Shown: positions 1 through 7,208 of the stretch, one piece after another | Numbering within the stretch: the stretch's first letter is position 1 | Layout: every line of letters starts with the position of its first letter | Assembly (NCBI GenBank): GCA_036381255.1 | Contig: DASVDG010000080.1 | Location: forward strand, 1-24,865 | DNA: 24,865 nt | Reading direction: 5' to 3' | Source: CALBZE01 sp036381255 | Lineage (GTDB): Bacteria > Gemmatimonadota > Gemmatimonadetes > Longimicrobiales > RSA9 | The notes under the pieces: generated by a model | What the model was told of the DNA's origin: nothing | What the model saw: the letters and a program-made list of their open reading frames with translations, nothing else | Databases searched by the model: none | Translations under genes and position numbers: made by a program

Positions 1-1
1 T

Positions 2-70
2 CCGGTCGAGTACGAGGAGGCTTACTACCGCCGGCAGGAGACTCCCTCCTCCGCGTTGGCACCCACGTAA
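2..70 (+). CDS. C-terminal end of an upstream gene (partial, unidentified)
   Basis: An open frame enters from the window edge and ends at TAA (68-70). It gives a 22-residue tail rich in Glu, Tyr and Arg (reads VEYEEAYYRRQE, then TPSSALAPT). Of the three forward frames only this one has G or C at nearly every third position (19 of 22), matching the codon habit of the real genes here. The other two frames stay open longer but have mixed third positions. The fragment is too short to assign a family. Confidence 0.4.
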   Translation, partial: PVEYEEAYYRRQETPSSALAPT

Positions 71-359
71 CGAGCTCGCCGCAGAGGCCGGCGCGGTCCG
101 AGGAGCCCCTCGCCGTCACCATCAACTTGGCTGCCCCAGAACAGCCGGACCAACTTCGAGGTGCAGCTCACGTCGGGTGATCCGGAAAGGCCCACCCACG
201 GGCTGAACAGTGACTCGCCGCCTTGCGGTTCAACGCTCGGTCCGGCACTTTTCGAGATTCGACGCGTATTGAATTCGCGGTCGTGAGTACGGACCGCACC
301 AACGATCCCCGCAGTCATCCAGCTGCGTGGCATCCGATCACTCCACTTCCCAGGTACCG
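71..359. other. Intergenic region upstream of the DPP-IV gene, nothing recognised
   Basis: About 290 bp with visibly less codon bias than the surrounding genes. The minus-strand open frame crossing it has no recognisable domain, signal peptide or GC3 bias. A weak promoter candidate is TTGCGG (223-228) followed 17 bp later by CACTTT (246-251). It lacks the TA start of the other -10 sites here and is not called. No tRNA fold, long inverted repeat or terminator was found. Confidence 0.4.
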
Positions 360-2582
360 ATGAGGATCACCCGTCTACCCGTTCTGACGTTCGGCCTCGG
401 GTTGGCGCTGACGCTCCTTCCGGCGCAGCTCACGGCCCAGCGGATCACGGTCGAGCGGATCTTCGGCTCCGGCGACTTCCGGCTGGAAGGGCTGGTGCCC
501 CGCCAGTGGCTGCGCGACGGCGCACGCTACGCGATCATCGAGCGCAACGCGCGCACGGGCGCGACCGACCTCTGGATCGAGGACGCGCGCAGCGGTGAGC
601 GCACGCTGCTGATCGATGGCGCGACGCTCGTGCCGCCGGGTGCACGGGAGCCGATCGCGATCGAGGCGTTTGACTTCTCCGCGGACGAGTCGAAGGTCCT
701 GATCTACACGAATTCGCAGCGTGTTTGGCGGCAGAACACGAAGGGGACCTACTACGTCTTCGATGTCGAGACGCGGCGGCTGACGCCGGTCTCCACCCGG
801 CCGGGGTGGCAGATGTTCGCCAAGTTCTCGCCGGACGGCACGAAGGTCGGCTTCGTGCGCGACAACGACCTCTTCGTCACCGACCTCGCGACCGGCGAGG
901 AGATGCGGCTCACGACGGACGGCAGCGAGACGATCATCAACGGCACGTTCGACTGGGTGTACGAGGAGGAGCTGGGGCTGCGCGACGGCTGGCGCTGGAG
1001 CCCGGACGGCGAGCGCATCGCCTTCTGGCGCCTCGACCAGAGCCCGGTCCGCACGTTCTACATGATCGATGACCTCGACCAGTATTCGGAGCCGATCCCG
1101 CTGCGCTATCCGAAGGCGGGCGAGGCGAACTCGATCGCGCGGATCGGCGTCGTCTCCGTCGAGGACGGCGCGGTCGTCTGGATGGACACCGGCGACGATA
1201 CGAGCGACTACCTGGCGCGCATGGAGTGGGCCGCGTCCTCGGACGAGCTGGTGATCCAGCGGCTGAACCGACACCAGAACCGGATCGAGGTCATGCTCGC
1301 GGATGCGGAAACCGGCGAGAGCCGCGTCGTCATGAGCGACACGGACGAGAAGTGGATCGACGTGGACGACGACCTGACGTGGGTCGACGGTGGGGAGCGC
1401 TTCATCTGGTCGAGCGAGCGGGACGGCTTCAATCATCTCTACCTCTTCGGCCGCGAGGGCCAGCTCGTCCGTCAGCTCACCGAGGGCGAATGGGACGTCA
1501 CCGACTTCTACGGCGTGGACGAGGAGGAGGGCTGGGTCTACTTCGCGGCCGCGCGGCCGAACCCGATGGAGCGGCACCTGTTCCGCGTCCCGCTGGACGG
1601 CGGCCGGATCGAGCGCGTCTCGGAGGAGCCGGGCACGCACCGCATCGACCTGAGCCCGGATTTCAGCCTGTACATCGACACCTACTCGCGCGCGAGCGTG
1701 CCGCCGTCGGCGCGGCTGCACGAGGTGGATGGCGACGCGGTCCGCACGCTCGTCGACAACGCGCGCGTCGCCGCCGAGCTCGAGGAGGCCGGCGCCCGGG
1801 CGCCGGAGTTCTTCACCTTCACCACGCCGGACGGCGTCGAGCTGAACGGCTGGATGATCAAGCCGCCGGCGTTCGACGAATCGCGCCGCTACCCGGTGCT
1901 CATGTACGTCTACGGCGGCCCCGGCTCCCAGACGGTGACCGACGCGTGGGGCGGCAGCCGCTATCTCTGGCACCAGGCGCTCGCGCAGCGCGGCTTCATC
2001 GTCGTGAGCATCGACAACCGCGGCACCGGCGCCCGGGGCAGCGCGTTCAAGAAGGTCACGTACCTGAACCTCGGCGAAGTCGAGAGCGACGACCAGATCG
2101 CCGGCGCCCGCTACCTGGCGTCGCTGCCGTACGTCGACCCGTCGCGGATCGGGATCTGGGGGTGGAGCTACGGCGGCTACATGACGGCGCTGACCATGGC
2201 GCGCGGCGGCGATGTCTTCCGCGCCGGCATCTCGGTCGCGCCCGTCACCGACTGGCACCTCTACGACACGATCTACACCGAGCGCTTCATGCGCACGCCG
2301 CAGGAGAACCCGGAGGGCTACCGGAAGAGCTCGCCGATCGCGCACGTGGACGGCCTGAGCGGCCGGCTGCTCCTCATCCACGGCACCGGCGACGACAACG
2401 TGCACTTCCAGAATTCGGTGCAGCTCGTGAACGCGCTCCAGGAGGCGGGCAAACAGTTCGACTTCATGCTCTATCCGAACAAGACCCACTCCATCTCGGG
2501 CGGCAACACGTCGCTGCACCTGTTCACGATGATGACCGAGTGGCTGGAGCGGAACCTGAAGGCCCCTGCCGCGACGAGCTGA
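360..2582 (+). CDS. Secreted dipeptidyl-peptidase IV family serine peptidase (S9)
   Basis: Predicted exopeptidase removing N-terminal X-Pro or X-Ala dipeptides outside the cytoplasm. The N-terminal two-thirds (about residues 25-480) has the repeated WSPDG/FSPDG-type blades of the DPP-IV beta-propeller. Residues 199-204 read WVYEEE, the double-Glu motif that binds the substrate amino terminus and separates DPP-IV from plain prolyl oligopeptidases. The C-terminal alpha/beta hydrolase domain has GWSYGG (nucleophile Ser603), HGTGDDNVHF (Asp678) and the KTHS histidine (His710), so the triad is complete. Start: ATG 360 is preferred because it begins directly with a signal peptide (MRITRLPVLTFGLGLALTLL, cleavage near AQ); GTG 327 would add 11 polar residues. 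Length is 740 aa, usual for the family. It stands alone: the next gene is convergent. Probably used for peptide scavenging. Confidence 0.93.
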   Translation: MRITRLPVLTFGLGLALTLLPAQLTAQRITVERIFGSGDFRLEGLVPRQWLRDGARYAIIERNARTGATDLWIEDARSGERTLLIDGATLVPPGAREPIAIEAFDFSADESKVLIYTNSQRVWRQNTKGTYYVFDVETRRLTPVSTRPGWQMFAKFSPDGTKVGFVRDNDLFVTDLATGEEMRLTTDGSETIINGTFDWVYEEELGLRDGWRWSPDGERIAFWRLDQSPVRTFYMIDDLDQYSEPIPLRYPKAGEANSIARIGVVSVEDGAVVWMDTGDDTSDYLARMEWAASSDELVIQRLNRHQNRIEVMLADAETGESRVVMSDTDEKWIDVDDDLTWVDGGERFIWSSERDGFNHLYLFGREGQLVRQLTEGEWDVTDFYGVDEEEGWVYFAAARPNPMERHLFRVPLDGGRIERVSEEPGTHRIDLSPDFSLYIDTYSRASVPPSARLHEVDGDAVRTLVDNARVAAELEEAGARAPEFFTFTTPDGVELNGWMIKPPAFDESRRYPVLMYVYGGPGSQTVTDAWGGSRYLWHQALAQRGFIVVSIDNRGTGARGSAFKKVTYLNLGEVESDDQIAGARYLASLPYVDPSRIGIWGWSYGGYMTALTMARGGDVFRAGISVAPVTDWHLYDTIYTERFMRTPQENPEGYRKSSPIAHVDGLSGRLLLIHGTGDDNVHFQNSVQLVNALQEAGKQFDFMLYPNKTHSISGGNTSLHLFTMMTEWLERNLKAPAATS

Positions 2583-2634
2583 GGAAGCCGCCGCGAGGCA
2601 TCTGCCCGCGCGCAGGGAGGGCGCCCGGCAGGAA

Positions 2635-2677
2635 ATCGCCCCGCCGCGGGAGTCGTCGACTCCCGCGGCGGGGCGAT
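2635..2677. terminator. 43-nt perfect inverted repeat between convergent genes
   Basis: Two 21-nt arms (ATCGCCCCGCCGCGGGAGTC plus G, and its exact complement) flank a single T at 2656. As RNA it would fold as about 19 bp with a 5-nt loop. It lies 53 bp after the DPP-IV stop and 46 bp after the stop of the oppositely transcribed lipoprotein gene, so it can terminate both. The T tract is poor: only TTT on the minus-strand side and none on the plus side. Intrinsic termination is therefore inferred from position and stem strength. Confidence 0.65.
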
Positions 2678-2695
2678 CCGCATCGTGGCGCGACC

Positions 2696-2717
2696 CCGCG
2701 AGGTCCCGGCCTCGCGG
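2696..2717 (-). terminator. Second hairpin, directly after the lipoprotein stop codon
   Basis: CCGCGAGG (2696-2703) and CCTCGCGG (2710-2717) form an 8-bp stem with a 6-nt loop. It begins 5 bp beyond the stop of the minus-strand lipoprotein gene and precedes the larger palindrome at 2635-2677 in that gene's direction of transcription. It has no U tract. It may act with the larger hairpin in termination or 3' end protection. Confidence 0.4.
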
Positions 2718-2722
2718 TCAGG

Positions 2723-3094
2723 TCAGTAGACTTCGAGGAACTCGACCCAGTTCCCGGGCGACGCCGGCGCCGGCGCGAGCAGCCGGTCGAACGGCTCGCG
2801 ATCCCAGGAGAGCGAGTGAACCATCACCCCGTCCAGCGTCGCGACCGGGCGGACGAACGAGGTCGGGAGCGCGTACTCGGCCGCGGACGCGATCCAGAAG
2901 GCGTTGCCGATGCGGACCGGCGTCGCCGGGATGGGCGGCGCGGGCTCGACCGGCCCCATGACCTGTTCGACGAGCGGCTTCGGCTCCCGGTACTTGGCTT
3001 CCTCGAGCGGCATCAGCGCGTACTTCGCCGGTTCGCAGGCGCCGAGCGCGATCGCGGCCACCGCGAGCGGGCCGACGGTACGGACGAATCTCAT
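2723..3094 (-). CDS. Small hypothetical lipoprotein
   Basis: A 123-residue protein of unknown function. The N-terminus (MRFVRTVGPLAVAAIALGAC) is a lipoprotein signal peptide with an LGAC lipobox, so it should be lipidated at Cys20 and anchored in a membrane. The mature part begins with a Pro/Glu-rich linker (about residues 30-60), followed by a compact domain containing IGNAFWIASAAEYALP and VHSLSWDREPFDRLL. I recognise no family. Start: ATG at 3094 is preceded by GAGAGGAG six bases upstream, a strong ribosome binding site; upstream in-frame starts would put about 29 polar residues before the signal peptide. It is transcribed divergently from the 159-residue gene at 3202 and ends facing the DPP-IV gene across two hairpins. 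Confidence 0.75.
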   Translation of the reverse strand: MRFVRTVGPLAVAAIALGACEPAKYALMPLEEAKYREPKPLVEQVMGPVEPAPPIPATPVRIGNAFWIASAAEYALPTSFVRPVATLDGVMVHSLSWDREPFDRLLAPAPASPGNWVEFLEVY

Positions 3095-3201
3095 GGGCTC
3101 TCCTCTCGGTTGACGATCCAGCCGGTGCGGGGCATCCTTCCCCGCGGCATTTCGCTTGCCGCGCACCGCTGCGCGGCCCACACAGACGATGGAGACGGTT
3201 T
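3095..3201. promoter_or_regulatory. Divergent intergenic region with two tandem hairpins
   Basis: 107 bp separate the divergent starts at 3094 (-) and 3202 (+). On the + strand TTGACG (3110-3115) lies 17 bp before CATCCT (3133-3138), a weak promoter candidate. Two small stems follow: GCGGGG/CCCCGC (3127-3145, 7-nt loop) and CCGCGCA/TGCGCGG (3159-3176, 4-nt loop). Both would sit near or within the leader of the + strand gene. GGAG at 3191-3194 is the likely ribosome binding site for ATG 3202. A regulatory role for the stems is only a possibility. Confidence 0.35.
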
Positions 3202-3681
3202 ATGCGAATCGCGATGGATCCGGTCCCCGTGGTCCTGGGCATGTACGCCCATGTCGGCGAGCTGCTCGCGCGGGTCATGGACCGGCACGAGGGCGGCGAT
3301 GCGGAATCGCTCGGCCGCCGCTACGGCCGCCAGCGTGCGGAGGCCGCGGATCGCGAGGTCCAGCGGCTGGTCCACGCGCTGCACGCCGACGTCAAGGTCG
3401 CCGACAAGCTGCTGAAGAAGACCGGCGACGTCTGGAAGATATCGCGCGAGACCGATCTCGTCGACCTCGTGGTCCAGGCGCGCGGCGACGAGCAGGAGCC
3501 GAAGTCGTACGTGCTCCTGAAGCCGGACCAGATCCGGGCGCTGCTGCGGTCGATCCGCGACGCCGCGCGCGGCACCGGCGAGGACGAGGAGACGCTCGAG
3601 CAGCTCGACCGCGCCGGTGACGCGATCGAGGCCCGGCCCGGCGACTACCTGGCCTTCGGCTTCGACCCCTGGGGCGGCTGA
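3202..3681 (+). CDS. Hypothetical protein, 159 residues, unrecognised family
   Basis: A soluble, charged, mostly helical protein with no signal peptide, no membrane segment and no cysteine. Visible blocks are an N-terminal helix (VVLGMYAHVGELLARVMD), an Arg-rich middle with RRYGRQRAEAADREVQRLVH, a central WKISRETDLVDLVV element and a segment reading SYVLLKPDQIRALLRSI. The acidic C-terminal part contains GTGEDEETLEQLD and the protein ends in FGFDPWGG. I cannot place it in a family. ATG 3202 is preceded by GGAG with a 7-base gap. An in-frame ATG four codons later is an alternative. Codon use matches its neighbours, so it is probably a real chromosomal gene. It is divergent from the lipoprotein and precedes the subtilase promoter. 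Confidence 0.7.
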   Translation: MRIAMDPVPVVLGMYAHVGELLARVMDRHEGGDAESLGRRYGRQRAEAADREVQRLVHALHADVKVADKLLKKTGDVWKISRETDLVDLVVQARGDEQEPKSYVLLKPDQIRALLRSIRDAARGTGEDEETLEQLDRAGDAIEARPGDYLAFGFDPWGG

Positions 3682-3708
3682 GCCGGCCCGGCGCCCGCGT
3701 TCGCCCGC

Positions 3709-3737
3709 TTGTCCGGCGGCCGGGCCGGGCCTAGCTT
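3709..3737 (+). promoter_or_regulatory. Promoter for the subtilase/PorV-like pair
   Basis: TTGTCC (3709-3714), a 17-bp spacer, then TAGCTT (3732-3737). The predicted start is near 3744, leaving a leader of about 36 nt before ATG 3780. TAG is rare in this GC-rich window outside such sites. A GC-rich inverted repeat (3683-3692 with 3719-3728) overlaps the promoter spacer. Confidence 0.55.
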
Positions 3738-3779
3738 GGACGGCCCGGATCCGACCGCGTCCCACACCCCCGTTCGCCG

Positions 3780-6185
3780 ATGCCACGATCGCCTGTGCTG
3801 GCGGCCCTCTTCGTGCTCCTCGCGGGAAGCGCGGCGGCGCAGGCGCCGTCGCGCGTCGACCCGGCGCTGCGCCTGTCCCGCTGGAGCGCGAGCGCCCGCC
3901 CGGACACGGCGTTCCGGCCGCCGCTCACGCGCGGGGGCCGCGCCCGCGCGGCGCTCCCGCTCGGCGCGCCGGTCCGCATCGCGGGCGAGTCGTACGTGCG
4001 CGCGCTGGTCCGGGTCGGTCCCGGCGGCGAGGCCGCGCTGCGACGGCTCGGCGCGCGGATCGGCGTGCGCGCGGGCGACGTCGTCACCGCCCGCATCCCC
4101 GTCGCCGCGCTCCCCGCGCTCGCGACCCGGCCGGAGCTGCGCTTCCTCGAGGCCGCGACCTGGCTCGTGCCCGACGTGCTCGTGCCGCGCCGCTCCGTGA
4201 CGCACCCTTCCGCGACGCCGGCGCCCGCGACCGACGGTGAATCCGTCCACTCCCGCCGCTCCGCGGGCGCCGGCGCCCAGCCGAACGACAGCGCCGCCGT
4301 CGACATCGGCGTCGCCGGGCTGCGCCGCCGCGCCGGCGACCGGTTCTACGGGCTGACCGGCCGCGGCGTCGTCATCGGGATCGTGGACACCGGGCTCGAC
4401 CTCGCGCACGAGGATCTCCTGGATGCGGCCGGCAGGACGCGCGTGCTGTACGCCTGGGACCAGGGCGCGGTCGACGGCCGCCCGCCGGGCGCCGTCGGCG
4501 AGCAGGTGCTGGACTACGGCCACGAGTGCGCCGCGGCGGAGATCGACGCCGGCGACTGCCCGATCACCGACCGCGTCGGCCACGGCACGCACGTGGCCGG
4601 GATCGCCGCCGGCGACGGCTCCGCGACCGGGAACGAGCTCCCGCCCTATCGCTACGTCGGCGTCGCGCCCGGCGCGGAGCTGATCGTGGTCCGCGCCGGC
4701 GACAACGGCTTCACCAGCGACCGGCTGCTCGAGGGCGTCGCCTACATCTTCGCGCGGGCGGCGGAGTTCGGGCGCCCCGCGGTCGTCAACCTCTCGGTCA
4801 GCACGCAGGCCGGCCCGCACGACGGCACCACGCTGCTCGAGCGCGGGCTGGACGCGCTCGCCGGCCCGGGCCGAATTCTGGTGGCCGGGGCGGGGAACCA
4901 GGGCGTCAACGAGAACGAGAGCCCGGCGTTCGTGCGCGCGCCGGCGCACGCCACGGACACGCTCGCCGTGGGCGCGGCGACGAGCCACACGCTGGTCGTG
5001 CCGCCCTACGCGCCGCGCGCCGGCGCCGTGAACGACGGCGCGCTCCTCGAGCTGTGGTACGAGGGCGCCGATTCGCTGACGGTCACCGTCGTCTCGCCGC
5101 GCGGCGACAGCCTCGTGGCGTTGACCGGCGACAGCGCGCTCGTCCAGACGCCGGGCGGCACGATCGGCATCCTGAACGCGGTCGACGGGCCGCAGGCCAC
5201 GAACGGCGACCACGTCGCGCTGATCGCCATCGCCGACGAGGACGCCGCGGCGCCGCCGGACAGCGGGCGCTGGACGATCCGGGTGCGGAAGGCGCGCGGC
5301 GCCGGCACCGGCGGGTACCACCTGTGGCTGGTCGGCGGCGCGTTCGACAACCCGACGGATCTGGCGAAGCTCGAGGGCGGCACCACGAACACGCACCTGG
5401 TCGGCTCGCCGGCCACGGCGGACCGCGTCCTCGCCGTCGCCGGCTACGTGACGAAGCACGAGTGGAAGACTGTCGGCGGCGCGACGCGGAGCTTCCCGTT
5501 CCGCGAGCCGGTCGGCGACATCGCGTCGTTCAGCAGCCCCGGCCCGCGGCGCGACGGCGTGCTCAAGCCGGAGCTCGCCGCGCCGGCGAAAGTCGTCGTC
5601 TCGGCGCGGGCGGCGGACGGCGCGACGTTCACCGAGCTGCCGTGGCTCGTCGAGGAGGACGGCGTGCACGCCGCGCTGCTCGGTACGAGCATGGCCGCGC
5701 CGTTCGTGACCGGTGTGGTGGCGCTCCTCCTCCAGCTCGATCCGGAGCTGACGCCGGAGCGGGTCGAGGAGCTGCTGACCGCCTCCGCGCGCCAGGATGC
5801 GTTCACCGCCGCGCCGCACACCGGCGAGCCGCCGGGCGTGCCCAACGCGCAATGGGGGCATGGAAAGCTGGACGCGGCCGGCGCCACGCGGCTGCTCCGC
5901 CCGGGTGGCCGGCTCCCGGCCGGCCAGGTGGTGAACCTCTCGGAGAACCCGGTCCGGAGCGGTCGCCTCGTCATCAACTACGTGGAGCGCCCCCGCTCGA
6001 TCGCCGTGTACGCGCTCACCGGCGACCGCGTCCGTACCTTCGGCGAGCGCGAGATCGGAGACCGGCTCACGGTGTGGGCGCTCGACACCGACGGCGGCCG
6101 GCCGGTCGCGAACGGCGCGTACGTGCTCGCGCTCGACATCGCGGGCGAGCGGGTGCTGCGGAAGCTCTTCGTGCTCCGCCCGTGA
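3780..6185 (+). CDS. Secreted S8 subtilisin-like peptidase with FlgD-like C-terminal domain
   Basis: An 801-residue extracytoplasmic serine endopeptidase. The signal peptide (MPRSPVLAALFVLLAGSAAA) is followed by a propeptide-like region to about residue 170. The catalytic domain has GIVDTG (Asp203), GHGTHVAG (His268), GAGNQG (oxyanion Asn373) and GTSMAAP (Ser637), so all catalytic residues are present. The Asn to Ser distance is about 264 residues, longer than in subtilisin. It holds a beta-rich insert (around 405-520) with ELWYEG and RWTIRVRKA, resembling a jelly-roll domain. The last 65 or so residues (YALTGDRVRTFG, GRPVANGAYVLAL) look like the FlgD-Ig/type A sorting modules that end many type IX-secreted proteins in the FCB group. 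The stop overlaps the GTG of the next gene. Protein substrates are unknown. Confidence 0.92.
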   Translation: MPRSPVLAALFVLLAGSAAAQAPSRVDPALRLSRWSASARPDTAFRPPLTRGGRARAALPLGAPVRIAGESYVRALVRVGPGGEAALRRLGARIGVRAGDVVTARIPVAALPALATRPELRFLEAATWLVPDVLVPRRSVTHPSATPAPATDGESVHSRRSAGAGAQPNDSAAVDIGVAGLRRRAGDRFYGLTGRGVVIGIVDTGLDLAHEDLLDAAGRTRVLYAWDQGAVDGRPPGAVGEQVLDYGHECAAAEIDAGDCPITDRVGHGTHVAGIAAGDGSATGNELPPYRYVGVAPGAELIVVRAGDNGFTSDRLLEGVAYIFARAAEFGRPAVVNLSVSTQAGPHDGTTLLERGLDALAGPGRILVAGAGNQGVNENESPAFVRAPAHATDTLAVGAATSHTLVVPPYAPRAGAVNDGALLELWYEGADSLTVTVVSPRGDSLVALTGDSALVQTPGGTIGILNAVDGPQATNGDHVALIAIADEDAAAPPDSGRWTIRVRKARGAGTGGYHLWLVGGAFDNPTDLAKLEGGTTNTHLVGSPATADRVLAVAGYVTKHEWKTVGGATRSFPFREPVGDIASFSSPGPRRDGVLKPELAAPAKVVVSARAADGATFTELPWLVEEDGVHAALLGTSMAAPFVTGVVALLLQLDPELTPERVEELLTASARQDAFTAAPHTGEPPGVPNAQWGHGKLDAAGATRLLRPGGRLPAGQVVNLSENPVRSGRLVINYVERPRSIAVYALTGDRVRTFGEREIGDRLTVWALDTDGGRPVANGAYVLALDIAGERVLRKLFVLRP

Positions 6186-7129
6186 CCGCGCGCTCTCTCC
6201 TCCTCGCCCTGGCCGCGACGGCCGTGTCCGCGACCCCGGCGGCGGCGCAGGATCCCGGCGCAACCGCGGCGCCCGTGCTGCGCCTCGCGCCGGCGCCGCG
6301 CGCGCTCGCGCTCGGCGGCGCGTACGCCTCGCTGTCGGACGCGCTGAGCGCGTTCTACAACCCGGCGCGGCTCGCGGCGGCATCGCCGGCCGCGACGCTG
6401 GCGTACCGGACGCTCCCCGTCGAGGCCGGCGTTGGCGCGGCCGCGCTCGCGATGCGTCTCGGCCCCGGCACGCTCGGCGCCGGCGTGCAGTTCCTGAATT
6501 ACGGCGAGATCGACGTCGTCGAGCCCGACCCGGCGACCGGCGGCGAGATCGGCGTGCCGACCGGCGAGCGCGTCGGGGGCGGCGAGCTGGTCGTCACGGC
6601 GGCGTACGGCCTGCGCCTGCCGGGCCGGATCGAGGTCGGCGTGGCGGCCAAACTGCTGCGGCTCCAGCTCGCGGAAGCGGCCGCCACCGGCACCGCCTTC
6701 GACCTCGGCGCCGGGCTCGAGGTCCTGGACGGCCGGGTGACGCTGGGCGCTGCGGTGCAGAACCTCGGCGCCGACATCGGCCCGGGCCGCGACGCGCCGC
6801 TGCCGCGCAGGGTGCGCGCCGGCGCCGCGCTGCACCTCGACGGCCCCGCGGGATTCCAGGCGGTCCTGGTCGCGGAGGCGCTGGAGGAGGGCGGCGCCGT
6901 CGCGCCGCTGGGAGGGATCGAGATCGGCCGCGCCGGCCCGGGCGGCAGCGCGCTCGTCGGCCGACTGGGGTACGACGGGAGCGGCGGGGCGGGAGGGCCG
7001 GACCCGCTCGTGGCCGGTGCCGGCCTCGCGCTCGACGGCGTCACCCTCGATTACGCCTACCGCGAGCTCGGCGCGCTCGGCTCCGCGCACGTCTTCGGGA
7101 TCTCGCTCCGCCTCGGGTCGCGGGACTGA
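6182..7129 (+). CDS. PorV/PorQ-like outer-membrane beta-barrel protein
   Basis: A 315-residue predicted outer-membrane barrel. The GTG start at 6182 overlaps the subtilase TGA (GTGA), so translation is probably coupled. The start is supported by the signal peptide it creates (TARSLLLALAATAVSATPAA, cleavage near AQ). After it comes ALGGAYASLSDALSAFYNPA, the hallmark N-terminal segment of PorV/PorQ/UPF0164 proteins (FadL-like fold). The rest is alternating beta-strand sequence with many Gly and short turns, ending in DYAYRELGALGSAHVFGISL and a final LRLGS strand. PorV in Bacteroidota shuttles type IX cargo at the cell surface. Coupling to a protease with a sorting-like C-terminus fits that, but no other T9SS component is in the window. 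Family assignment is fairly sure; the secretion role is inference. Confidence 0.82.
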   Translation: MTARSLLLALAATAVSATPAAAQDPGATAAPVLRLAPAPRALALGGAYASLSDALSAFYNPARLAAASPAATLAYRTLPVEAGVGAAALAMRLGPGTLGAGVQFLNYGEIDVVEPDPATGGEIGVPTGERVGGGELVVTAAYGLRLPGRIEVGVAAKLLRLQLAEAAATGTAFDLGAGLEVLDGRVTLGAAVQNLGADIGPGRDAPLPRRVRAGAALHLDGPAGFQAVLVAEALEEGGAVAPLGGIEIGRAGPGGSALVGRLGYDGSGGAGGPDPLVAGAGLALDGVTLDYAYRELGALGSAHVFGISLRLGSRD

Positions 7130-7188
7130 CGTCCGGGCGGGCCGGCGTCGCTTCGCTCCGCCGCGGACCGGCGGATCGGCCGGGGCGG

Positions 7189-7206
7189 CGGCGCGCTCGC
7201 GCGCCG
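7189..7206. terminator. Small GC hairpin between convergent PorV-like and rnd genes
   Basis: CGGCGCGC and GCGCGCCG pair around TC, realistically 7 bp with a 4-nt loop. It lies in the 79-bp gap between the PorV-like stop (7129) and the rnd stop (7209). There is no U tract on either side. The position suits a terminator but the evidence is weak. Confidence 0.3.
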
Positions 7207-7208
7207 GC

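Noticed and set aside
25..333. 102-codon minus-strand frame near the window start
   Set aside because: No codon bias, motif or good ribosome binding site.
375..2519. 714-codon minus-strand open frame opposite DPP-IV
   Set aside because: It has no domain and consists of biased Arg/Val/Asp/Ala sequence; the opposite strand encodes a full DPP-IV protein.
3645..6383. 912-codon minus-strand open frame opposite the subtilase
   Set aside because: It is antisense to a complete protease with signal peptide and catalytic triad. The translation is Arg/Ala-rich without motifs, a typical mirror frame in GC-rich DNA.
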